DNA of 64,000 nt from Capronia americana (GCA_016110215.1 JADWQD010000014.1:806001-870000); one strand, 5' to 3'; positions 11,743-24,548 are shown, counted from the stretch's first letter. Notes: generated by a model not told the origin, from the letters alone. A program made the numbers and translations.

Positions 11743-12179
11743 TTCGCGAAGATCGAGGTGTGCGACGAGTATATCAAAGTCTACGAGGATTGGAGAAAGG
11801 TGTTATGCCTGGACCGTTACAGTACCATGCGGAGCAAAGAAACCCGCATCGCCAATTGTGGTCGAGCTTGGCAGGTGGAAGCCCGAGGGCTGCGTGCACC
11901 AGGATCCTTGCCTCTCCGTACGAGTAGGTACTCCACCATGCGCCCAACTCTTCACAACGTCGCAATTCAACGAGCACCTGTTCGTGTCTAACACGGTCTC
12001 AGAAGGAGTAGCAGGGTTGTCAGACGCCCCGAAGCTTGACTCTCTAGTGGTTGAACTTTGTCGAGCTGCACTGTTTGATATCAACGGGCGGCGGCCCCCA
12101 CCCACGAGTACTGCCTCACCATTACGCCGGGCGGACATCGCATGCAACGACACATTTTTTCATTGAATCTAGTAGTTTC
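11743..12179. other. spacer between Vps5 promoter and permease relic
   Basis: No supported gene. It may contain further eroded 5' sequence of the permease relic, but I could not recognise any. Confidence 0.4.
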
Positions 12180-13206
12180 ACAGGTGGAGGATTGGCTCGG
12201 CTTACTCAAAAACATGACGATTGTGATATTATCATGATCGGAATCGTGGTCAACCGTGGCGGTAGCAGGGACCACAAATACATTGTCGGCCACGACTGGT
12301 ACGTTGGTACCTCGTAATGCTCCATTTGTTGGTGGCAAGGAGATTTTGCATCCGGCTTCGTACCGCATCATTTGCAGACGGAAGATCCGAGTCCATCGCC
12401 GCAACGGCAGGCGAGACCAGAAACCCCTCCGAGATGTGGCTCAAAGCGGTCCGCAACGTCTTCTGCTGGATCCTGCTGTTCTAAATTATTTTCATTCTCT
12501 TGACTGGGCTGAACGTGCTATACCTGCCTATCCAAACCTGAACCAGAGGACCGCCAGGACCAGTCCGTTCAAGATCGTTTTCACCAGGGTTGGCGCTCAC
12601 GCCGCAGGCAGTTTCATCACTTCAGTGATTATGACTAGCTTCATGTCGGCAGACAATCACGTCTTGTTCGCCCGTGTTGTTGATGGCAACGCACCCAGAT
12701 TTGTTGGCAGGCTGAATTGCTTGCACGTTCCTTGGGTGGCGGTCCTGGCCGCTTCGACCACTAATGGTCTCTGTTTTGGAGCAAGTTACATGAGTGAAGG
12801 CCAGTTATGGTCGTGGCTGCAGAATATCGTCAATAAGTCGAAGCAGATCTCTAGGGTCTGCATCGGGCTGGCATCTCCTCGCTTCCCCGTCGGCATCATG
12901 GTGCAGAACCTCGAGCACTTGCTGCCATGCAAGAATTGGACCTAACCGTTCGGACCGATAATGGCTGTGAGCCTCAATATCGTCTTGGTATTCTTACAAG
13001 GCTGGCCTTGTTCCAGTTCGAGATCCGTCGGCGCTGATTTCGGCTCTTACTACGTCGAGATCCCATCATTGGTGGCCAGGTTTTCGTTGAGGAAAACTGT
13101 CAAGCGGACGCACTTTATGCATGCTAGGAAGGTGGACCTCATCACAGGTCGGTATGACTTGCAAGCTGACTACAAGGACCGCACAGCTGGTATTGCAGCG
13201 GGTTAG
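12180..13206 (+). pseudogene. amino-acid permease relic (YAT/APC family)
   Basis: Pieces of a fungal amino-acid permease appear in order but in different frames. About 12190-12290: LLKNMTIV, then MIGIVVNRGGSRDHKYI in another frame. 12390-12530: ESIAATAGETRNPSEMWLK and ILLTGLNVLY. 12550-12945: TSPFKIVFTRVGAHAAGSF, then FMSADNHVLFARVVDG and SEGQLWSWLQNIV. 12961-13206: MAVSLNIVLVFLQGWPC, then SYYVEIPSLVARF and KRTHFMHARKVDLITGRYD. A TAA interrupts the frame at 12943-12945, just after CKNWT where the family has Tyr-Pro-x-Gly-Pro. At least two frameshifts lie upstream, and the N-terminal half (GGTIGTGLF region) is absent. Intact relatives import amino acids across the plasma membrane; this copy cannot encode a transporter. 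Confidence 0.8.
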
Positions 13207-13742
13207 CCAGCCGCAAGGAAGTGCAATTGGAGGTTGACCGCGGAGGAAGGGAAAGAGAACACATGGTGTATGAAGGTGGAGAGAGTTGGGATATGGCTGT
13301 TTTCCTGACCTTGTTATGTAGCCAGTTAACCGTGAGAAGAGCCAGTCGACGTTGATCCCGTTTCCAAATCACCTCAGTACACACCTTTAAACTCCTGTAG
13401 GCAGATTGAAATATATCAGATCGAGCAGCGGAATAGACTTACGTCGCCCACAGTCCTACCACATCGATCTTCGTCTACTCTGACGGGCCACCATGGAGTA
13501 CTTGAACACTGCATTTGCAGGGCCCACAACTAACCTTGCTCGGGTCAGTGGCGATTGCGATGTCTTGGGTAGGAGCGCAGCTTTGTCTGCTTTTGCTTAG
13601 GTCCATCACCGAGTGGCTCGGGTCCGGAGTGGCTATGGACCTCACTCTGACAATCGGCATCATGCTCATGGTCTAATGATCTTCTCACACCTCTCCAGAT
13701 CTCGGTGCGAATAAGAGTATGTAGCCCGAGTACGAGTAGTTG

Positions 13743-13751
13743 TACGGAGTA
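13743..13751 (+). repeat. TACGGAGTA motif copy 1
   Basis: Nonamer repeated at five places in this window, always outside the coding exons I could define. Here it continues into GTACTCC, making a near-palindrome. Confidence 0.6.
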
Positions 13752-13898
13752 CTCCATACCCCATACCACATTTGAAGAACATAAACATTGCGAAACTTCA
13801 CTCTCTCCTCCATCTTCTCAACCAATCACTGGCATCTCCCCCAATCAGCCAATCATCGATCTCCATTTCCGGAGTCGAACCTTCCCTTTGACAAAGAG

Positions 13899-13907
13899 TA
13901 CGGAGTA
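13899..13907 (+). repeat. TACGGAGTA motif copy 2
   Basis: Second copy, 156 nt from copy 1 and about 290 nt upstream of the vma21 start codon. Confidence 0.6.
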
Positions 13908-14197
13908 ACCTGTCACCACGAATGCACGGAAACATTCTTGACGGTCTCTCGAGAACAAATAACCCACAATCGACTTCACCCGTCCTACTAACGGTTATTA
14001 ATCACCTCGCAAGAAGAAGCAAGGCTGTCCTCCGACTCGTGAAATCCCCGAGCTCTCTCGAATCCGACTACTACTTCTAGTCATTCGTCTTCCTCTTCCG
14101 CCGCGAAAGTTGCTGGACGTGAACTTTTAGGAACGTCAGAGCCTCAAGCACCAACCCCAATTCCAGGGTACCGGACGACAGGCACAAAGAGGCGACA

Positions 14198-14667
14198 ATG
14201 GCGACCAAGAGGAACGTCCCCGAGAAGACAATCTCAGAAGCGCAAGGCGGTGCGCCAACTTCGAGCCAGGTATCAGATACGGCACCCGCTGTTCCGGCGT
14301 GAGTTTTCTTATGGACTCGCGACAAGAATGAGATCGCTGTTTGGTTTTGGGAAGGCTGATCGCGGGATTAGGTCTGTCGTCTATAAGCTTCTGGGCTTCA
14401 CGGTTGCTATGGTCGTTATCCCCATTGGGTCGTATTTCCTCTCAGTCAATACGGTCTTTGCGGGTAAGTCAACTGTTGTTCTGATTACGACGGTGTATTT
14501 CGTGCAAGGTTTGGGTGGCTAAGGTGTTGTCAGGTAATGCCACATATTCGGGCGCGTTTGCCGCGATCATGGCGAACGTGGTTCTGTTCGCGTACATCAT
14601 CGTGGCTATGCGAGAAGATCAAACCGACAAGATCGAGGCCGAAGAGAAACGCAAGAAGGCTCAATAG
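14198..14667 (+). CDS. vma21: Vma21, V-ATPase assembly factor of the ER
   Basis: Three exons 14198-14298, 14372-14463, 14534-14667; 108 aa. Introns are 73 and 70 nt (GTGAGT and GTAAGT donors). A Ser/Thr-rich cytosolic N-terminus (MATKRNVPEKTISEAQGG) precedes two membrane segments: LLGFTVAMVVIPIGSYFLSV (about residues 39-58) and FAAIMANVVLFAYIIVAM (about 70-88). They are separated by NTVFAGNATYSG with one N-glycosylation-type site. The protein ends in KKAQ, a KKxx dilysine ER-retrieval signal, as in yeast Vma21. Vma21 binds the proteolipid ring and escorts V0 assembly in the ER before export. The second acceptor (GGATTAG) was chosen to keep SVVYKLLGF in frame. Confidence 0.95.
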
Positions 14668-15107
14668 CACGTCACGTACGGGGTATGCGGACGACACTAT
14701 TACATTTGCAAGTGCTTCATTGCTTTTGAAACCGGATGGCAGTCAACCCATTGTGCTTCAAGGCACTATGAAGATTTGTGTGTGGCCTGCACACCTATAG
14801 TTCTGAAGAACACCCTCCTTTCACGACTGACCTCGATTTCTCTGGCGCGACTTTCCAAGCCCTCAGATCAGCACACAAACGTTCAGTCATCACCAGGGTG
14901 TCACGGCCACATTGACTCATTTCCCAACCAATCATGCAGTAATTACATCAGACATTAAGTCGTGAAGGGATGCCCTTCTGTAGTGTTGGGCCAGCTATGC
15001 ATATCCGGAGTTCCATGCACCTGAAGAACCGGCGATGTCCATTGGGATATCTCAAGACGCCGAAAATATGAAATCATTCTAATCACAAAATCTCGCTTTT
15101 TCTTGAC
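14668..15107. other. spacer between convergent vma21 and DUF2406 genes
   Basis: Convergent 3' flanks; nothing else recognised. Confidence 0.5.
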
Positions 15108-16351
15108 CTAGGAGGCTCGCTTGCTGAATCTCCGCTTGATCCAGCTCTGCTTCTTGGGTGAAGCGGGCGGAGTGATATCGGCAGTAGTTGACATGACATT
15201 CAGCTTGATTGGTTGTCGAGGATCGTTTGCAGGGAGCGGTGCGGTCTGCTTTGACGGAGCTGCTGGACCTTGGACCTGCTGACCATGGCTACCCTCACGC
15301 ATACCGTAGGGTAAGAGCTGTGTCGGGGGGGTCTGATTAAATTGTATCTCTTTAGCGTATGGGTTCTCCTGGGGAAAGTCTTCTGGCTTGGTCCGAAGTT
15401 GGTGGAGCTGATCAAAAGAGCTGTTCTGTGAACTAGGATTCGTCGATTTGCCAAACTCTTCGGAGCCACTGGTCATCGCGTCATAGGACTGCTGGTGTGC
15501 ATGCAAGGATATTGGACTCTCCCCATTGCTGTGGCCTGGTTGATAGCCATTGTGGTATGCAATCGGAGGGCCAGCATGGGGGTAGGTCTGTTGACGGACA
15601 GGTGGTCGAGCGTACATTTGAGAAGCTCCGGGGGATTCTTCGACAGCGCTTTGAGGACCGAAACCATAGGAAGAGTTGCGGTAGTATCCCCCCGCAGGTG
15701 ACATGCGAGGTCGTTGTGGGGAGTATCCATTCTGCGAGTAATAGCTTGCCCGGCGATTCATGTCACCGTTCCAGCCAATTTGAGAACCTGGACAAGTCAA
15801 TACAATGACATGTTGTCATCTTGATGTCCTAACGTACCTGGTCTGCTAGTGTAGGAGGAGCGGCGCGTGCTTGTACCCTCTGCAGCAGCGTGAAATGCAC
15901 GGATGGTGTCTAGTGGGCGCTCCATACGATGGCGGGTAGGATTGGAGCGATCAGGATCGGCTATAGTACCAGTCAGTTTACTGTTTCCACGATGAACAGT
16001 CGGAGAGTGACATACTGATCACATTACCATCGTTGTCCTTGTGCATGATCTTCCGCAAATCCTCAACTGTCGATTCTTCTTGAGCCTGTTCCACTTCAAC
16101 CCAAAGTCAGTACCGCTTGTCAATCAAGGGTAAGCGGACGCGAACCGACCTGGCGTGGCCTCGTTCATGGCTCTCGAAGGATCTGCCTTTGTGTTCAACC
16201 TCTTCTTGTCCTTTGAACTCTCGGTCAATTCGAGTTTGTTGGCGGACGAGTTGCTGCGGCGGGATCTTTGAGATGAAAAGCTCATGGCCGTCGCAGCCCT
16301 CGGGCGGGTTTCGGAGGGCTGCGGAGAGATTGGAGGGGACATGGTTGTCAT
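15108..16351 (-). CDS. DUF2406-family protein
   Basis: Four exons: 16351-16150, 16093-16016, 15960-15838, 15787-15108; about 360 aa with consistent phases. The conserved DUF2406 core lies in the first 130 residues: KKRLNTKADPSRAMNEATP, ESTVEDLRKIMHKDNDGNVI, DPDRSNPTRHRMERPLDTI, then RAFHAAAEG. The remaining 230 residues are low complexity, rich in Ser, Pro, Gln, Tyr and Gly, ending in a basic SWIKRRFSKRAS. The exon-2 acceptor is TGAAG rather than the nearby AACAG, because only it restores the frame. The family is fungal-specific and poorly characterised; the layout suggests a scaffold or phosphoprotein, an inference only. Confidence 0.85.
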
Positions 16352-19300
16352 GGTGCCGACGATAACAAATCGATAACGGAGATTGATAGACTAAAGTTAG
16401 ATGGCGGGAAGAATGGAAAAGTTGGAACTGCTGATGCCAACAACAAGGGAGAACCGGTCGTAGGATTCTCTAAGCGAGAGGTTGGCGGGCGTTTCGACGT
16501 AACGTTGAGCAACCGCGATAGATGAGGTTGAAGTTGTGTAGAAGATGGAAAGAGCGAGGTCTGCTGGCGCGGAGGTGTATGGCAGTGAGTGGGATGATTT
16601 TTTGTTCACGCAGCGGCACCCTGAGGCGTTCGGAAAACACCTCGAGCGCGAATGGACTGCACAACGTGACTCCCTTGCCTGTTTGCTTGACTGGTATGGT
16701 CGCTCGGGTGGCTGGCGGAGGGATCAGTGACAGGGATTGTGGCGCTGGTGAGGATTTGTTTCAGGACAGAGGGGCCCTAGGAACCACAAAAGCAAAGACC
16801 AAGAGGTGAGACGTGCCTCAGATCTTCTTATGATGTAGCGAATGTCGTAGTCTCTTTGGTCTCCTGAATGTACTGTATATAGCTTCGGTCGTCTCACAGC
16901 GGACGTGGTGAAATGATCAGAACTGGGAGGAATGAGTGTGGGAAGAGGTGAGCAGTTGGACAGCGCCAGCATGTACGGAGCAATTGAGAAAAGACCGGGC
17001 CCGGGCCAAGCTTGCAGAAGGGACAGACTCAGGAAGGAGAACCCGCCATAACCGCGACGGAACACAGCTCACCCATGTTTCTATATCAAAATGTTATGCG
17101 GATTTCCATTCCATAGACGAGCCCAATTGACCTGCACAATGTCGCTGCACGCCACTGGGACGACCGGCCCAACACAACTCAAACGCCCGATGGCGCGATA
17201 CTGGGCTGGGTAAAGCCCCCTCTGTTGAACGGGGCTAAGGGGCCTGCCCCTGCTCGGCTGTCCGAGGCCCACTCCTCTGCGCCAGGCTACCCGCAGCTCT
17301 ATCGATTGGCCATTCAGGGCCCCAAGCCACCCCCATCCCCCCCAGCAGTGGTGACCTCTTCCAACTTTCAACCTGCTTTCTGCTGTGGCACTAATCGACG
17401 CGCACTCGAAGCGGTAAGCGATAAATGCAGAAGTGATTCTTTGGACGACGGAGAACATCTCACTCCATATGCTCTATCGTCGTGACCTCATTGGCGTGTC
17501 CAGGAAGCCAGGCGTTAAGAAAAAATCCGCAACTGCTACCTGGTGTGCAAATCATCGCCAATCATACGGTGGCGGCCGCACGAACTGGCCGATTAGGGTT
17601 CCAACTGCCGCAGACGCACGCAGTCTTCGAGCAGCCAAGTCTGCAAATGGGTTGAGTCCACCTCCTTCTGACATGATCCGCATGGGTGTGACGCAGCATG
17701 CCTCTGGAGAATGCCCCGAAGGCCCGATCTTCCTAAAACATGATCGCTGCGGTCTTCGTCAAGTGCCATATGCAACCTGTTGTCCGTCTCACTTGTTTCG
17801 CATGTCAAAACCTTTGGAAAAGGACGCGCGGCCGACAAGACACAGCGGGTGCAGCGAAGGCCTAAACTCCAGCGGCCAGCACCGTCGAGAGTTCAAGGAT
17901 CCGTCGTTATCCACTGCTGCCTCCTCTTACACTTCCAGGAACCAGAGACCTTCCGGCCCACTCAGCCATCACAGTACAAATTCTCTTGTTCGTATACGTA
18001 CAGTCGCATGGGCTTTCCAGCTTATCATGCAGCCCGACCCGCTATATCAAAGCGGCTTTTGCATCATGACTTCTGAGACATTCTGCAACCTGTGGCAGAT
18101 CCGTTCAACCCTAATCCTTGTTGGACCAGAGGCAAAAGCTCTTATTCAGACTTCGCCATTTCCTTCCTAGCTGACGGCGAAGGTCTCGGTTACCAGAATC
18201 ACGACGGATGTGACAGCCACGACGGGGGCACCTCGTGTTCGTGCAACCACGCCTTCCGAACCGAATGCTTATGCTGCACAGACTGCCACAATGCATAAAT
18301 TTTTGACAACCTTTACAGCACGCGGGTGGGCACCGAGGGTTCCAGGTACCAAATACTCGGTGCTTCGTCCTTCTCGCACGATTGCCGGTGCCTGAAATCA
18401 TGGGGATATTCAAACAGAAGACATCTCTACGAGTAAGCTGGCAGAGGGTCTTCTGGAAGATTATCATCACCAGCCACACAGGCTTTTGTGTTCCGATCGT
18501 CGTTATCGAATCTCGTACTCCTCGTGCCCATCGAACCTACCTGTATCCACTCTCAACTACTCGTACACCTCCAACGGATGGGTCCCTCGTACCACACCGT
18601 GCCCGGGGATGGCCATATAAAGAAAGAAATTTGGACACGCAGCACTGCTGTTGTTAGGCATGCTGCAAGTACAGATTTTCTTGTGGCTATCAGTCGGTAG
18701 GAGTCTGATCTGCTGGAAACAACTTCCATGGCTGAAACCTGGCATGCCTGTCATGTTGCTTCGACGTCGCCAATCGCCCCTCCCCTTCCACAATACCGCG
18801 AAACGCCGGATGCTCCTTGGAGCCTACTTCCAAGTACCCCCGAGTCCACTGCTGGCACCCGAATGACCTTAGAAAGAAACAGCCATAAGGATCGCACTCC
18901 CAACGGTGCCGATTTTCCATCACGTCGCTGACAATGAGGACAATAAGGACATCTGATATTCTCTTGTCAGGGAAGCGGCATATCCCAGACCGATACATAC
19001 CATGCACTTAGCGTTTGCACCAACCATCAAGGACTTAAGTGGACCATCGTTGCGGACACGAGTTGCTGGCGCCATGTGTCCGATGTGAGGCGAGCTTACC
19101 GTTCTTCTTACTCAACGCTGCATCATACGCTCTAATATTGCAAATACGGCTTTCCACGCACCTGTCAGACGTCGGTAAGGAACTCAAAAGCGTCTCACTG
19201 CTCTATCAGAATCAGGCTCCTCAGCGCAGGTCGATGGATTCGTCCGAGCCCCAACAGATGCCATGTACGGAGTTCTCCCAACTTTTGCTCCGCCGGTCCA

Positions 19301-21153
19301 ACGAAAGTATTCAACGCTTCCTTCCTTACACCAAAAATCCCCATCTCTAAAAGAGCGTCAAATTCTACAGTAGGAAGCAGCTAAACCTTGGGGAAAGAGC
19401 CTGCTCCTCATCTCTGTGCGCATGATCTGCACTTCTCAGTGTGGGCGAATTGGTCTCGGCCACTGGCAAAGCATGGCTCCTCAACCTTACCCGAGAGTCT
19501 GATGAGCTCTTGTCGAGCCAGTCAGAGGTGAGATCTATGAACGTCTAACGAAGAAGATAGCTGCCTGACGGGGAGACCCTGAATGCAGTTCTAAAAGGAC
19601 TTGCTCATGACTAAACCCCCAGGCTTCGACCTCGATAGGGTATAGTTAACGGAGCAGGCTGTGAAGCAACTGTCCGCCCTGTCCCTAGATTGTTGGTCGA
19701 ACTGACCAGCTCCTGGTGTGTCAAGATGAGTCTTATCCCCTCATAAGTAAGACTCTGCTTGATCGGAAATGAGTTATTTCGTGCAAAGAGAGACCAGCAA
19801 CGGGAATGAGGTATAAGGAGCGCAATTCACTCGCAACAAGCTGCGACCATACCGACAATCTATGATCTGAGATCTTAGCCTGTTCGAGAACAGGGCAGGA
19901 ATTCGTCGAACGTCGAACCGGCCCACACGCACGAAACACGCACAGCATCAAAACCATAGCTGCCATCCACGTCGTTGCACGTCGGGATGAGCATACCCGT
20001 GGCACGCTTGGGCGTTGTCCCAGGACGAACGCAGATGAGCAGGGAGCTTGACCGCGCCCTCGAACTGCGCCCTGGAGGTATCCATTTAGAACCGCCTCAC
20101 CGCATTTCCAATCGAATAGGTATGGGTAACCCAGCCGTCGCTGCCGAGCTGCTCCATCACCTCCACAGCAGACTTGCGACCTTTGTCTATGTCGACTTAA
20201 AACTTACACTACATTATGGGTAAGCAGCGCCAAACGCTTCCTGTTTCGACCAGAACTCACACACCGCCGCGCGTGGAACCTGTACATCCGATGTACCAGC
20301 GCGTGCCGTCCTCTATGAATTTCTCAGCCTCGTCAAATGCTCTTGTGTTTCAAGCGGGAACCATACGCTACCACCTTCGGAATGGCACCCGCTGGGCGGT
20401 CCGTGGTGCTATTACGATCCAGCAGGTCCAGTGAGGGAAGGGCCTTTAAGATTCGGGTTCTTTCTCTCTTTGAAGACGGTTGGGAAGGGCCGATTGTTCC
20501 GTGCGATGCAGGTGCGAGTATGTTCGTACTAACAAGAAGAGGCAGCCAGGAATGAATTGTTGGCGTGATTGAGTTCCGGCAGAGTTCTCGTGACGGGGCG
20601 TCGATCTCGTGAGTCTTGCAGACTTTGATTTCGTGCGTCGATGCAGCACTCTTGCAAGCATCACAAAGTCTTGACAAAGACCGAATACCTGCTCGGAGCT
20701 GCATGGTCGAAACTTTTGTGAAGCATTCGTATGGGTTGGCACGGGCACAGACGCAACACCGAAGCAATAGCAAGGCATTGATCTTAAAAGAGCGAGCTTG
20801 TTATCAAAGGCAAAGGGTACAGTGACAAATATCGGGCCGGGCTGCAGAGCTTTTCTATTTCGTCCATTGAATCGTCGGATTACCCTGGCACCGTCTACTT
20901 GATTTCCTCCTCTGGTCCAACAGAGGCGCCCAGTACCGTCTAGCTTATACCACCCAATGAAGTGCTGGAGTCCTTTCAGCGTTCTCTAGCTGACATGCCT
21001 CTTCAAAGCAGAGGTGTTCTCCTGCTCCAGATGACTATGCGGCACTCTGTCTGGCTAGATACTTCTGGAGCCACCTCTTCGCCTTCAATGGACCGGGACT
21101 GGTTGTTCCTCACGGTTACGACACGATCCCCAGTCGTATTGAATCCCACTCCA
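16352..21153. other. 4.8-kb region without a supportable gene
   Basis: The longest empty stretch. ORFs reach 245 codons (17433-18170, +), but that one opens at a GTG rather than ATG, and none has domain-like sequence, protein-like composition or splice structure. The most protein-like remnant is on the minus strand around 20010-20420 (listed separately). No transposon terminal repeats or reverse-transcriptase motifs were recognised. It includes the upstream region of the DUF2406 gene and the 3' flank of gsdA. Confidence 0.45.
20010..20420 (-). pseudogene. unrecognised protein-like fragments, possible gene remnant
   Basis: Minus-strand segments read like conserved protein but sit in different frames: AIPKVVAYGSRLKHKS, FDEAEKFIEDGTRWYIGCTG and, beyond a possible intron with a GTGAGT donor, DIDKGRKSAVEVMEQLGSDG followed by WVTHTYSIGNAVRRF. 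I do not recognise the family. It may be a short multi-exon gene I failed to assemble or a decayed one; a frame change near 20337 favours decay. Confidence 0.3.
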
Positions 21154-23002
21154 TCATAGCTTGTTGGGGGTGCTTTGGGTGTTCCACTGGTAACCGGCAG
21201 CATCGCTGAACTTGTAGCCATATGAGGCGGTGAAGTCATCGAGAACGGCAGGTCCTCGGGAGCCTAGGGTGATTGCGTCAGCGAGATCGTTTACCTAACA
21301 AGGAGTGACTCTGACTTGACAATGACATTGTCAACGAGGTGGAATGAAGACTTACCGTAAGGATACTCCATAGGCACGATGTCCTTCTTCTCGTCGAGGT
21401 AGTGCAACAGCGGCGAGAAGATTCTCCAGCTGGCATCCAATTCATCATCACGCACAAAGTTCGAGTGGTCACCCTTCATAGCGTCAAGGATCAGACTCTC
21501 GTAGGCCTCGGGGATCTTCAAGTCGGAGAATCGACGTCGGTAGGTGAGGTCGAGCTCGGTGACGACGGTCTGCATAGACAGGCCTGGCAACTTCGAGTTC
21601 ATCTTGAGGTAGACAGACTCATTTGGCTGAATTCGGATGACGAGTTCGTTTCTGGGGATGTCCTTGAATATACCAGAGGTCACATCCTTGAATTGAATTC
21701 GAATTTCAGTCTTCTGCTCATTGAGAGCCTTGCCTGCTTTCAGGATGAAGGGCACACCATCCCATCGCTCATTCTTAATGAAGGTGGCCAGTGCGCAAAA
21801 GGTAGGACACCGGGAGTCCTTGGGGACGGTGTCATCCTCTTTATACGCGGGCTTGGTGCCGTCCAAAGACTTGCCATATTGCCCAATGATGACGTTTTTG
21901 GGCTCGATGGCTGGGATCGCCCTAAGTACTCTGACCTTCTCGTCGCGGATGTCTTCTGAGGAGAACGAGATGGGTCGCTCCATGGCGAGGAGAGTCAGGA
22001 CTTGGAGCAGATGGTTCTGCATGACATCGCGGATGATGCCGAACTCGTCGAAGTAGCCGCCTCGTCCCTCGGTTCCGAATGGTTCCTTGAATGTGATCTG
22101 GACGCTGTCGATATGATTGCGGTTCCAGGTGGCTCCAAGGAACTCGTTGCCGAATCTGAGGATGAGCAAGTTCTTCACCATCTCCTTGCCCAGATAGTGG
22201 TCGATACGGAAGATCTCCTCTTCTTTCCAATCAGGCTCGAGGCTGTAATTCAGGGGGTTAGCCGAAGATTCAGACAAAGTGTGAAAGTACTTACGCTTTT
22301 TGCAACTGCCGCGAGCTTCCCAAATCCTTGCCAAAGGGCTTCTCGATGATGATTCTCGCGATTCCATTCTTTGGGTAGCAATTCCGCTTCAGATGCTCAG
22401 AGACAGTGATGAAGACACTGGGCGGCAATGCCATGTAAAAGACTCTGTTCCCTTCCTTGCGGGTCTTCTCGATCTCTGTGATGTGCTTGTCAAGCTCTTG
22501 AAAGGGCGCATCTTGGTCGTATTGCCCGGAGAGGTATGTGCAGATGGAGCAGAATTGGTCCAGTTGTTCCTCCACCTCTTTCGTCGGGGTCTTGATGTAC
22601 GACTTGACTCTTCGAAGGTATTCATTGTGGTCCATCTTGGTCCGAGCATATCCAATGATCTTTATGTCTTTTGGGAGGAACTTGTTGCGGTACTGCAGTG
22701 ATTGAGTTTGTCAGCTTGGTTATTGAATGGAATACTGTCGGATAGAGGCCGAGGTCAAACGCACCAAACCAAAAAGCGCAGGGAATGTCTTCTTCTTTGC
22801 AAGATCGCCCGAGGCACCTAGGACGACAATGACGGTGTTCTCCTTGAGCTCGATGGTGCTGTTTCGTACGCCAACTTGTTAGTAAAAGTGAACTCAACAA
22901 TTCCAGGGTTGGGGAATAGTGGCATCCGATGGCTCTGGCACGCTTCCGAATAACTCACCCTGCATTCTCAGGATCTTCTGCATGAATGATTGTGTCGGCC
23001 AT
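21154..23002 (-). CDS. gsdA: glucose-6-phosphate 1-dehydrogenase
   Basis: Five exons: 23002-22959, 22858-22765, 22692-22295, 22242-21356, 21263-21154; 510 aa, the usual fungal length, all phases consistent. Catalyses NADP-dependent oxidation of glucose-6-phosphate to 6-phosphogluconolactone, the entry step of the oxidative pentose phosphate pathway, in the cytosol. The N-terminal Rossmann motif is GASGDLAKKKTFPALFGL (about residues 28-45). The substrate and active-site motif RIDHYLGKEMVKN is complete (about residue 190). EKPFGKDLGSS and the C-terminal GPAVLDDFTASYGY region are also typical. It is divergent to the ribosomal-protein gene across a 1.5-kb spacer. Confidence 0.97.
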
Positions 23003-24548
23003 GGTGACAGATGTGGGTGCGAGAGAGATGAGGTAATGAGACGGAGAGAGCAGTGAGAAGTCAGAGCCAAACTCGCGGACGAATATTTATTGAGATGCTG
23101 CTGTTAATATGCGGTGGGATTGGCGGCCGTCAATGACAAAGCTGTGCTGGTGCCCGGAAATAATAATTGACTATTGCTTTGGTGATTATTGCGGCGCTTC
23201 GGGGTGGAATTGCCGTCAATTCGACCGCGGTCGATGATGGGGGTTAGTGATGGAGATAGCGGTCCGGTGGTGGGGCAAGCACAAGAAGCAGGAGCAGGAA
23301 AGCAGGACCCTTTGCGCGGCAGCCAGCTCCCCTCCAAATTATTTTTTGAGTGCCCCGCGTGACCCTGACACTCGAACCTCCTTTCGTTCGCTGATTGCGA
23401 GGCGGCCGGAGTTTCGAGGGGATGTTTCGTGTTCCAAAGGCCAAACGAGATAATGCTTGCCAGGTGCAGAACAGAAGGAAGAGGCAGCCACCCTGAGCGC
23501 GACAGTCGATCAGTAACAATATATCTACCTGCGCTCAACCTTCGTCACTAATCAGTCAGCATGCGGAACGCGGTGGGATAAAATCCATGACTGGAGCATC
23601 CTTCGCTTCTTGATTGTTATTTAGCCTATCGTGAGCACAGCTTCTGTTTACAGGGCCCTTGCGCATGCTTAAGCAGGCGGGATGGTCGGCTATCCGCAAG
23701 CTCCTCCCTGCCCCTGGACTCCCTTGTTGTTTACTGAATTCATGGACAATTGCTTCGTCACTCGCGCAGGGTTAGTCATCGTTCCGATGCTGCGGATTGC
23801 TAACTCTGGACAATTTCTGGAAGGCGTTTAAGAACTTGGGATTGGTTTGCTTTGGATGTCTGCCATCATCTTCACTCAAGCTCCTGTGACAGTAATTCAA
23901 AGTCTCATCGTGCGTTTCTGAGCTGCTCACCGACCGCCCGGAGATAGTGGATGAGTCTAGGCTCGAAAATGGATTCCTTGAATGGTAGACGCACCGAATT
24001 CTGCAAAGGTGCTGTGAGCATTAGCCTATTCCTACCTCGGAGGGGGGGACAATCTCGCACGCCCAGCATTCATTCTTCGGAAACGGAACACGGATGAATC
24101 ATAAGCAAGCGGTCTGATATGTCGTCCTTCGGTCCACCACGGTGCTCGCTGCAACTCGGCTACATGAGCCTGAATGCGCTGTACCCGACGGTCCATGATG
24201 CTTGTTGTGTGCTATGAGATTGCTTCCATCTCCATGTCGTGTTAACAGAGACTTACTCTATGGACCGCGGGTACATAGTACGTACCTCGTACTGTGTAGA
24301 AGGAACCTGTCCGTGCCCCATACCTAACCCGGTAATTTTGCCCGGTGACTACGGAGGGACGATTTGTACACAAGCGCTGAAATCTTGGCAGCGCTTTCCA
24401 CATCAGGTCTAGTCACACAAATCCCAAAAATCGCAGGGAGCGAACTGCGGAACTGCAACTTTGACGACCGTCAAGGCTTTGAACAACAACCCACCTCGAC
24501 GATACCGTCCCAATCTCTCTCCAAAGTCGTCGATTCAACACCGTCAAA
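23003..24548. other. divergent promoter region gsdA / eL33
   Basis: 1.5 kb between two highly expressed housekeeping genes. Small ORFs only. Nothing identified as an RNA gene. Confidence 0.5.

Larger units (their letters stand above)
13207..14197. other. intergenic region upstream of vma21
   Basis: Promoter region with two copies of the nonamer TACGGAGTA (13743 and 13899). Small ORFs only; no supported gene. Confidence 0.5.

Noticed and set aside
17433..18170. 245-codon plus-strand ORF
   Set aside because: Opens at GTG, composition is scattered, no domain, no splice signals and no supporting neighbour; treated as chance.
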